Origin: JAOZTV01 sp965371805 | GTDB taxonomy: Bacteria > Acidobacteriota > Aminicenantia > UBA2199 | NCBI GenBank assembly: GCA_965371805.1 | Contig: CBDUZW010000103.1 | Coordinates: 1-11,349 of the forward strand | Direction of reading: 5' to 3' | Length of the DNA: 11,349 bases | Shown here: positions 7,212 through 11,349 of the stretch, in pieces | Numbering within the stretch: the stretch's first letter is position 1 | Layout of the letters: every line of letters begins with the position of its first letter | Translations under genes and position numbers: made by a program | The notes under the pieces: model-generated | Databases searched by the model: none | The model's input: the letters and a program-made list of their open reading frames with translations, nothing else | What the model was told of the DNA's origin: nothing

Positions 7212-7709
7212 AAATTCCAATTTGAAATAGATGGTAAAATAAAAGATATTGAGATTGATAAAAAAGCAAAAGGCGACATAAATTATGAAGTCGTCCATAA
7301 TGGAGTAAAAAAACAGTTTACGGTCAGAAAAATATGGCATAGAAATTTCATTATTATTGATGAAAACAATAAGGTCTATGATGTATTTGTTGAGAAATCA
7401 ACAGGAGAAGAAAGATGGCTCTTTTTTAAGGGTTATAGCTATAAAACCAAAAGCATTGACAAAAAAAGAAAAGGCTCAGGTTTTGAAGTGGAGGGAAAAG
7501 CAGTGATAAAATCTCCCCTGCCGGGCGTTATAAAAACGGTAGAAAAAAAAGAGGGAGACGAGATTACTGCAGGAGAAGGTATTTTATTTCTTGAGGCAAT
7601 GAAGATGGAAAATGAAATAAAGTCCCCAAAAACAGGCATACTGACTAAAATCTATATTAAAGAAACCGATCCGGTAAACGCAGGAGATAAGTTATTTACT
7701 GTTGAGTAA
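7209..7709 (+). CDS. Biotin carboxyl carrier protein with N-terminal barrel
   Basis: A 166-residue biotin carrier subunit that shuttles carboxyl groups between the biotin carboxylase and the carboxyltransferase. Residues about 95-166 are a biotinyl domain with SPLPGVI at 102-108 and the biotinylation motif EAMKMEN at 129-135, where Lys132 is the modified residue. The first 85 or so residues are beta-rich, alternating strands (FQFEIDGK, KKQFTVRK, FIIIDENNK, RWLFFKG) and resemble the barrel of the BT domain that links the two halves of fused alpha chains. A basic linker (about 79-90) joins the two parts, without the Ala/Pro-rich linker of many AccB proteins. Start codon and biotin carboxylase stop overlap as TAATG, with GAGGAG at 7197-7202, so translation is coupled. 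Last gene of the operon. Confidence 0.94.
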   Translation: MKFQFEIDGKIKDIEIDKKAKGDINYEVVHNGVKKQFTVRKIWHRNFIIIDENNKVYDVFVEKSTGEERWLFFKGYSYKTKSIDKKRKGSGFEVEGKAVIKSPLPGVIKTVEKKEGDEITAGEGILFLEAMKMENEIKSPKTGILTKIYIKETDPVNAGDKLFTVE

Positions 7710-7852
7710 AAATTACGAGATTCAAAACGAGAGTGTCAAATTTAAACAGCAATCTTTTAATTAATTAAAAACTACAAATATATAGAAAAGAATTGCAAAA
7801 CAAACTTTTCCTCATAAAAGAACAGCTACTTGTATAATTTTTTTATTGCTCC
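7710..7852. other. Convergent intergenic region, no clear terminator
   Basis: This 143-bp stretch lies between the 3' ends of the rightward operon and the leftward secreted-protein gene. I see only AT-rich palindromes: a perfect 16-bp one (TTTTAATTAATTAAAA, 7755-7770) and a weak CTTTT/AAAAG hairpin at 7805-7820. There is no GC-rich stem followed by a T-run for either gene, so termination is by a weak AT hairpin, by Rho, or elsewhere. Confidence 0.6.
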
Positions 7853-8407
7853 TTAATATTTAGGTTCGGCTCTAGGTTCCAGCAATGCTAATTGAAGGAT
7901 CTTACCCTTGATACTTTTCATTCTAATGTTGATTCTGTTCATCGAATGAGTATTCATCATAAACCCCTTTCTATTAATACTTCGAATCTTCAAAAAATCT
8001 CCCAGCAAGCTATTGGACATATTTGAGAGTCTGGACATGTCACGCTTACTTATTCCTTGAGGACCTTGAGGAGGTGTAGGTGTAGGAGGTGGTGGTTCTT
8101 TCGGTGGTGGTGGAGAATCCTTTTCTGGATCTCCTTCTTTACCCATCTTTCCTAACACTTTGGCTTTTAAAACTGCATCATTCAAAGCCTTATTGAAGGC
8201 TAAGTGGATTTTTCTGTCTTTAGGATTTTTCATAAAACTGCGATAAGAGATTTGGAGATTCTTCAAGCTTTTCAGTAAAGCAGACTTTTTTACAAAAACT
8301 TTCTTTTTGGATAGATGACTCTTCTTTAAAGTTTGAGCATTTGATAATGACACAAATAATAAAGAAACAGACACCAGCATAATTAAACAAAAAAATGTTC
8401 TTTTCAT
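7853..8407 (-). CDS. Basic secreted protein with proline-rich linker, unknown function
   Basis: A 184-residue protein I do not recognise. It begins with a clear Sec signal peptide: MKRT, a hydrophobic core of about residues 5-20, and a probable cleavage site after SNA (residue 24). There is no lipobox, so it should be periplasmic or released. The mature protein is strongly basic. Residues 25-90 are Lys-rich and probably helical. A proline-rich hinge (about 99-116, PPPPKEPPPPTPTPPQG) follows, then a second basic region (120-170) rich in Arg, Asn, Met and Ser. There is no cysteine after the signal peptide and no known catalytic motif. AAAGGAG (8417-8423), 9 nt before the ATG, supports the start. 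It stands alone, converging on the carboxylase operon and 177 nt from the next gene. The charge suggests binding to nucleic acid, cell wall or anionic lipid, which is inference only. Confidence 0.75.
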   Translation of the reverse strand: MKRTFFCLIMLVSVSLLFVSLSNAQTLKKSHLSKKKVFVKKSALLKSLKNLQISYRSFMKNPKDRKIHLAFNKALNDAVLKAKVLGKMGKEGDPEKDSPPPPKEPPPPTPTPPQGPQGISKRDMSRLSNMSNSLLGDFLKIRSINRKGFMMNTHSMNRINIRMKSIKGKILQLALLEPRAEPKY

Positions 8408-8465
8408 TTTCTTTTTCTCCTTTTTTTTTGTTTTTTCTTTAAAATATTTAGCATTATGTCAACAC

Positions 8466-8492
8466 ATTATCATAAAATATTTTAGTTTTCAA
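8466..8492 (-). promoter_or_regulatory. Candidate promoter for the secreted-protein gene
   Basis: On the minus strand TTGAAA (8487-8492, 5/6) and GATAAT (8466-8471, 5/6) are 15 nt apart, slightly short. A perfect TTGACA hexamer lies just downstream, but without a good -10 at normal spacing. A promoter in this isolated gene's upstream gap is expected; this is the best pair I see. Confidence 0.35.
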
Positions 8493-8537
8493 TAAAATTT
8501 ATTAAAATAAATTAATTTATGCGTTTTGTGGACTGGC

Positions 8538-8563
8538 ACCAAATTTATTCACCAAATTTATTC
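8538..8563. repeat. Tandem 13-bp direct repeat
   Basis: ACCAAATTTATTC occurs twice in immediate succession (8538-8550 and 8551-8563), preceded by the GC-richer GTGGACTGGC. It lies between the secreted-protein gene and the end of the split membrane-protein gene. The combination resembles the ends of small repeats that accompany REP-associated transposases, from memory only. No transposase is nearby. Confidence 0.7.
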
Positions 8564-8584
8564 ATTCTGCAGTCATTAAACCAA

Positions 8585-9016
8585 TTAAAGGCTTAACTTT
8601 TGGGCCAATAAGGTTACTTCATTTAACTGCTTTATACTGGATATATATTTATCAAAAGGTATTTTTAAGCCGGTTCGCATGATAAGAAAGGAGGTAGAAA
8701 CCATCTTTCTGGCAATTATCTTAACGTTTTTGTCCTTTTTATTAGTTTCACTATTATAGAACATTATTATAATATCTATAAGATGGGTTAGACTTGAGGT
8801 TTCATCTTTGGCGAGTCTATCTATTTCATTTTTGACGTAATCCCAATCTTCACTCTTATTTGTATCAAATGCTTTTGCAAAATTACCATAATATTTCTCT
8901 GCCATCTCCCTGGCAATACGCATAATTTCCTTTGCCAGGTCCGGGTTATATTGTAGTTTCCGTTCTTCTATTAACAAACTCCATTGCATTAATAAAACCT
9001 TCCTTCTCATGCTCAA
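8585..9016 (-). pseudogene. C-terminal piece of split 'NAAVYY'-type protein
   Basis: This 143-codon frame encodes a mainly alpha-helical, soluble sequence (LAKEIMRIAREMAEKYYG at about 28-45, then helices to the end) without signal peptide or recognisable catalytic motif. It overlaps the end of the upstream gene by 71 nt in another frame. Its first available start is a TTG at 9016, directly after an in-frame TGA, with ATG alternatives at 9010 and downstream. AGAGGAG lies upstream, but it encodes the Glu-Glu of the overlapping gene. The first ~20 residues read like shadow sequence, and the natural continuation of the upstream protein appears from QYNPDLAKEI onward. I therefore think both pieces are one gene broken by a single-base frameshift. 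A separately translated, coupled gene, or a programmed frameshift, remains possible. Confidence 0.55.
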
Positions 9017-9656
9017 TCATCTCCTCTGGTAAAAAATGATTTTTTTTATATTCTTCTAAAAATGTCAATATTTTTTTAGATTTCCTCTTTATCCCTTTAT
9101 GTGACGTCAGGTACCCTGTTAAAGATAGATAAGATTCATTTGCTATCACCATTGCAATTAACTTTGACATTGTCAATTTATCCATTGAAATCTGCCAGGA
9201 TGCACGACACACCGATAAATACTGATTTACGGCTTGATCATCTTGATTTATACTTTCATAATACTTTCCCTCTAATAAACATAATTTAGTCAGGTACCAT
9301 AGTTTTGTTAATGGAAGGGGTTTTCTATGAATAATATACTTAATCTTTTTTCCAAAATTGAAATCGCATTTTTCCAGTAAGAATCCTCTCTTAAACAGTT
9401 GAATAGAGTCTCTGTTTTGTACCAATATATTTCTTAGTTCACTGTTTTTACTTTTCCAGCCTTTTTTCAATATATTTTTAATTTTATGCGTAATCTCCTT
9501 TCTTTCTTGATATGGAGGATATTTCAATTGATCTACTGCTTTTGTATAATAAACAGCAGCATTATTTGTATCAAACCTCTCTGTACTTAATAAGCTGAGT
9601 GTCAACAGGTTTAACCCAATTGTAAGAATTATCAGCCGTATTAACTCCTTGTTCAT
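8946..9656 (-). CDS. Membrane-anchored 'NAAVYY' helical-repeat protein, N-terminal part
   Basis: The start at 9656 gives 236 residues. It is preferred over the in-frame ATG at 9668 because GGAG (9663-9666) stands 6 nt before it, and because it makes an ATGA overlap with the stop of the DUF3795 gene. An N-terminal hydrophobic stretch (about 6-23) is a signal anchor or signal peptide, so the rest should lie outside the cytoplasm. NNAAVYYTKA at 31-40, CDF at 97-99 and helical-hairpin sequence (LCLLEGKYYESINQDDQAVNQYLSVC, about 125-150) match a widespread uncharacterised family I know by its NAAVYY.KA motif followed by TPR-like helices. No enzyme motif is seen. The frame ends at TAA 8946, and downstream sequence in the +1 frame looks like its continuation, so the protein is probably truncated. 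Confidence 0.65.
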   Translation of the reverse strand: MNKELIRLIILTIGLNLLTLSLLSTERFDTNNAAVYYTKAVDQLKYPPYQERKEITHKIKNILKKGWKSKNSELRNILVQNRDSIQLFKRGFLLEKCDFNFGKKIKYIIHRKPLPLTKLWYLTKLCLLEGKYYESINQDDQAVNQYLSVCRASWQISMDKLTMSKLIAMVIANESYLSLTGYLTSHKGIKRKSKKILTFLEEYKKNHFLPEEMIEHEKEGFINAMEFVNRRTETTI

Positions 9657-10072
9657 ATTTTTCTCCATATTTTGAATCTAACATCATTTTTTGTTCCACA
9701 GTTTAGACAAGTATCACGATGAGCACACAATAATTCTCCACATTGACATTTCCATTTCTCATTTTCTACTTTTATAAAAGCTTCTGTTCCTATATTTCTA
9801 ATACTTTCTAAGTTTTGTATGGGGCTTTCTCCATATTTTGTTTTATAACGTTTATCAAGATCCTTTATTCGTTTACAAGGAAATTTACTGCATTCTGAAC
9901 AAAGTAATCTTTCATCCCCCATCTTTTCCGAGCACTCTTTAATTTTACATACCGTACAATGATAGGGTTTATTTCCTGTATAATTGCAGCCTGCACATTT
10001 ATTTTTTTCACGCTGAAATCCAATGCAAAGATCACAAAGTACACCACATGGAGCAATGCTCATAGTATTCAT
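9653..10072 (-). CDS. DUF3795 cysteine-rich protein, copy 1
   Basis: A 139-residue protein with 16 cysteines, matching the DUF3795 family, whose function is unknown. The N-terminal APCGVLCDLC (7-16) is the family signature. CxxC pairs follow at 26/29, 39/42 and 58/61, then FPC at 64-66, the RYKTKYGESPIQNLESI segment at 75-91, and a C-terminal zinc-ribbon-like part (C109, C111, C116, C122, C125). The cysteine pairs suggest bound zinc or an iron-sulfur cluster. There is no signal peptide, so it is cytosolic. A G-rich GGGGGT precedes the ATG; Met4 is a possible alternative start. Its TGA overlaps the start of the membrane-anchored gene (ATGA). It is paralogous to the next gene upstream. Confidence 0.85.
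   Translation of the reverse strand: MNTMSIAPCGVLCDLCIGFQREKNKCAGCNYTGNKPYHCTVCKIKECSEKMGDERLLCSECSKFPCKRIKDLDKRYKTKYGESPIQNLESIRNIGTEAFIKVENEKWKCQCGELLCAHRDTCLNCGTKNDVRFKIWRKI
9663..9666 (-). promoter_or_regulatory. Shine-Dalgarno deciding the 9656 start
   Basis: GGAG on the minus strand sits 6 nt before the ATG at 9656 and lies within the codons of the alternative upstream ATG at 9668. Together with the ATGA stop/start overlap it selects the shorter protein and implies translational coupling to the DUF3795 gene. Confidence 0.65.
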
Positions 10073-10173
10073 GCTTTTACCCCCAATAATTCTATGATTT
10101 TACACATTGATATGTCGTATTATTCCAATTTTTGAAGAATTAACTTCGTAGGTCTCCACTTTGTTCCGGCTCA

Positions 10174-10620
10174 TCATTTTTTTTCTACTAATTTTGTTAT
10201 TGTATCACATTTAAAACACTTTCTATTGTGAATTGAGATTAATCCACCACAGTTTGAGCAAGAATATTTCTTGTATTGTTCTTTAATAAATTTGTCAATT
10301 CCCTTTTTACTAATATTCTCTAAATTATCTTTCACAGACATTTTGTAATTCTTTCTATATCTATCGTCCATACGATTAATTTGTCTGCAGGGATACTGCT
10401 CGCATTCAAAGCAAAAGGTAGCATTGGCATTTCCTTTCAGCTCATGATTAATTCCTGAACATTTTTTAAACAAATATGAGCACTTTTTGTTTTCCGGCCG
10501 GCAGCCTGAACATTGGCTTCGTTTTAAATTATTAACATAGGCAAGGTATCGGCTGCAAATCCCACAGTTCATCCCACAGGGAGCTATAAGTTCTTCTGAA
10601 ATAGTATTCGTTTTTTTCAT
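10174..10620 (-). CDS. DUF3795 cysteine-rich protein, copy 2
   Basis: A 148-residue DUF3795 protein with 14 cysteines. It aligns with copy 1 along its whole length: APCGMNCGIC at 13-22, CSGC at 37-40, CFECEQYPC at 70-78, DRYRKNYKMSVKDNLENI at 86-103, and the zinc ribbon C121/C124 with C135/C138. The middle differs (CSYLFKKC at 47-54 and an added GINHELKGNANA segment). The copies are clearly diverged, so the duplication is old or they were acquired separately. It is cytosolic, of unknown function, with probable metal binding through the cysteines. No strong ribosome binding site is evident, and the candidate -10 is unusually close to the ATG. It is separated from copy 1 by 101 nt, so the two may or may not share a transcript. 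Confidence 0.86.
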   Translation of the reverse strand: MKKTNTISEELIAPCGMNCGICSRYLAYVNNLKRSQCSGCRPENKKCSYLFKKCSGINHELKGNANATFCFECEQYPCRQINRMDDRYRKNYKMSVKDNLENISKKGIDKFIKEQYKKYSCSNCGGLISIHNRKCFKCDTITKLVEKK

Positions 10621-10634
10621 TTCTACCCAACTTA

Positions 10635-10663
10635 ATTATAAATTAATGGTTCCTCTTTGTTAT
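10635..10663 (-). promoter_or_regulatory. Candidate promoter for DUF3795 copy 2
   Basis: A perfect TATAAT (10635-10640, minus strand) follows ATAACA (10658-10663, 4/6) after 17 nt. The start point would fall near 10628, leaving a leader of under 10 nt before the ATG at 10620. That is short for an mRNA relying on a Shine-Dalgarno, which fits the lack of a good one, but weakens the call. Confidence 0.35.
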
Positions 10664-10664
10664 T

Positions 10665-10688
10665 AAGTGAAGGGGGACAGATTCACTT
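10665..10688. repeat. Inverted repeat spanning the stop codon of the edge gene
   Basis: AAGTGAA (10665-10671) and TTCACTT (10682-10688) are perfect 7-bp inverted arms around a 10-nt loop GGGGGACAGA. The right arm contains the TGA stop (10683-10685) of the leftward hydrolase gene. With no adjacent T-run it is a poor intrinsic terminator. The GGGGGACAG core resembles repeat ends associated with small transposable repeats. Confidence 0.5.
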
Positions 10689-11349
10689 CAGGGTGTCGAG
10701 CAATTCTAAGGCACGTTTATTTTTTGGGTCGCGGGTCAGGATTTGTTTGAGTGTCTCTTTTGCTTTGACCAGTTTACCTATATCCATGTAGGCCTGAACC
10801 AATGAAAAACGACCATTGATCGCTTCAGGATAGACCGTTAAATAATATTCAAAGACCTTGACTGCTTCTTTTGATCTCTTTGCCCGTAAATGTTGCCGCC
10901 CAATGCCACCGATGATTGAATAGGGCGGTATCGCTTCAAACCCAAATTTTTTAGTCAGCCCTTCATAATGTGCTTTAATATCATCTGCACTACCATTCAT
11001 AAACATTTCCAGAGAGGGTATCCAACCTTCGAAAATGTTGTTTACCCCCTGGTAAAATCCTTTTATAGGAACATGTCCCTCTTTGTCATATACTTTAGTA
11101 CCCCAGTTAAACTGCTGGAACTTGCGCTCTTTGAATTGTTTATCTATATTCCCCAGAGTATCGTGAAGCTTCTTGGGCTCCATACCACCAGCTGTGACAT
11201 ATAAATAACGGTTCTTCATAGCGTCTACAGGAACCGAGCCAATTATTCCAGCCAGCATGGAAGCCACTTTAGGTTCGCTGATACTGGGACTTGTTGGAGT
11301 TATTGTCAAACTTGGTGGAATGTGAAATCTAGCATACCCAATTTTTTCC
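10683..11349 (-). CDS. Esterase-like alpha/beta hydrolase with C-terminal TPRs (partial)
   Basis: The frame is open through the right edge: 13 further complete codons (…GYARFHIPPSL) lie before the TTG at 11309, so the 5' end is outside the window and that TTG should not be taken as a start. Numbering from it, NRYLYVTAGGMEP (33-45) resembles the strand carrying the acid-loop region of the putative-esterase (PF00756, IroE/Fes-like) fold. EGHVPIKGFYQGVNNIFEGW (77-96) has the position and pattern of the catalytic-His segment (His79, codon 11073-11075). Two TPR-like helical hairpins follow (about 134-165 and 167-200). This esterase-plus-TPR layout is known in bacteria. The nucleophile Ser and probable signal peptide would be upstream. 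Locally the gene looks richer in G+C than the DUF3795 genes. Substrate unknown. Confidence 0.72.
   Translation of the reverse strand, partial: EKIGYARFHIPPSLTITPTSPSISEPKVASMLAGIIGSVPVDAMKNRYLYVTAGGMEPKKLHDTLGNIDKQFKERKFQQFNWGTKVYDKEGHVPIKGFYQGVNNIFEGWIPSLEMFMNGSADDIKAHYEGLTKKFGFEAIPPYSIIGGIGRQHLRAKRSKEAVKVFEYYLTVYPEAINGRFSLVQAYMDIGKLVKAKETLKQILTRDPKNKRALELLDTLK

Noticed and set aside
4137..7709. Sodium-pumping methylmalonyl-CoA or glutaconyl-CoA decarboxylase
   Set aside because: The carboxyltransferase and biotin domain would fit, but a full ATP-grasp biotin carboxylase is present and no membrane beta or small delta subunit is encoded, so a carboxylase is the better reading.
738..7709. Part of a 3-hydroxypropionate/4-hydroxybutyrate CO2-fixation cycle
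   Set aside because: That cycle also uses crotonyl-CoA hydratase, 3-hydroxybutyryl-CoA dehydrogenase, a thiolase and an acetyl/propionyl-CoA carboxylase, but no 4-hydroxybutyryl-CoA dehydratase, malonyl-CoA reductase or other diagnostic gene is in view.
7755..7770. Perfect 16-bp palindrome TTTTAATTAATTAAAA
   Set aside because: Made only of A and T in a highly AT-rich gap; such palindromes arise by chance and it lacks a GC stem for a terminator or a known operator pattern.
7748..7850. AGCAAT / ATTGCT inverted pair flanking the convergent gap
   Set aside because: Only 6 bp with about 90 nt between the arms, so not a meaningful stem.
9101..9289. Plus-strand 62-codon ORF opposite the split membrane-protein gene
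   Set aside because: No ribosome binding site or recognisable motif, and it lies entirely opposite a coding frame with family-like sequence.
9657..9668. Upstream ATG at 9668 as start of the membrane-anchored protein
   Set aside because: The GGAG serving the ATG at 9656 lies within its codons, and the 9656 start gives a classical ATGA overlap with the preceding stop.

Overview
The window is an AT-rich bacterial segment (single lines I counted are near one third G+C) that falls into two unlike halves. Good Shine-Dalgarno sites, N-terminal export signals and anaerobe-like fermentation/beta-oxidation genes suggest an AT-rich Gram-negative bacterium. The long 3-hydroxyacyl-CoA dehydrogenase resembles forms I associate with Cloacimonadota, Marinimicrobia, Ignavibacteria and similar lineages, but I cannot assign a phylum from sequence alone.

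Left half (65-7709). A leftward YfcE/MJ0936-type metallophosphoesterase is divided by a 187-bp divergent intergenic region from a tight rightward six-gene operon: enoyl-CoA hydratase (738), long 3-hydroxyacyl-CoA dehydrogenase (1532), SCP-x-type thiolase (2878), carboxyltransferase subunit of an acyl-CoA carboxylase (4137), biotin carboxylase (5701) and biotin carboxyl carrier protein (7209). Gaps are 8-26 nt or a 1-nt overlap, and every gene has a purine-rich ribosome binding site. The first three products catalyse hydration, oxidation and thiolysis of an enoyl-CoA. The last three form a complete biotin-dependent acyl-CoA carboxylase. The simplest reading is beta-oxidation of a short, odd-chain or methyl-branched acyl-CoA, whose thiolysis yields propionyl-CoA that is then carboxylated to methylmalonyl-CoA. 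No acyl-CoA dehydrogenase, epimerase, mutase or regulator lies in the window. The acyl-pocket position of the carboxyltransferase carries Cys instead of the Asp of propionyl-type or Ile of acetyl-type enzymes, so the substrate is open.

Right half (7853-11349). All genes run leftward: a small basic secreted protein with a proline-rich linker; a membrane-anchored protein of the 'NAAVYY' helical-repeat type that appears split in two by a +1 frameshift; two tandem, diverged, cysteine-rich DUF3795 proteins with C-terminal zinc ribbons; and, cut by the right edge, the C-terminal part of an esterase-like alpha/beta hydrolase with two TPR repeats. The first DUF3795 stop codon overlaps the next start in an ATGA, which ties those two genes together. 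Short repeat motifs near 8528-8565 and 10665-10688 look like small-repeat or transposon relics. This half looks like accessory, poorly characterised sequence.

I found no rRNA, tRNA, CRISPR array, intact insertion sequence or phage gene, and no convincing evidence of a wholly new defence or mobile system. The points most worth checking are the carboxyltransferase pocket residue, the carboxylase alpha chain split inside its BT domain, the frameshifted gene and the uncharacterised secreted protein.
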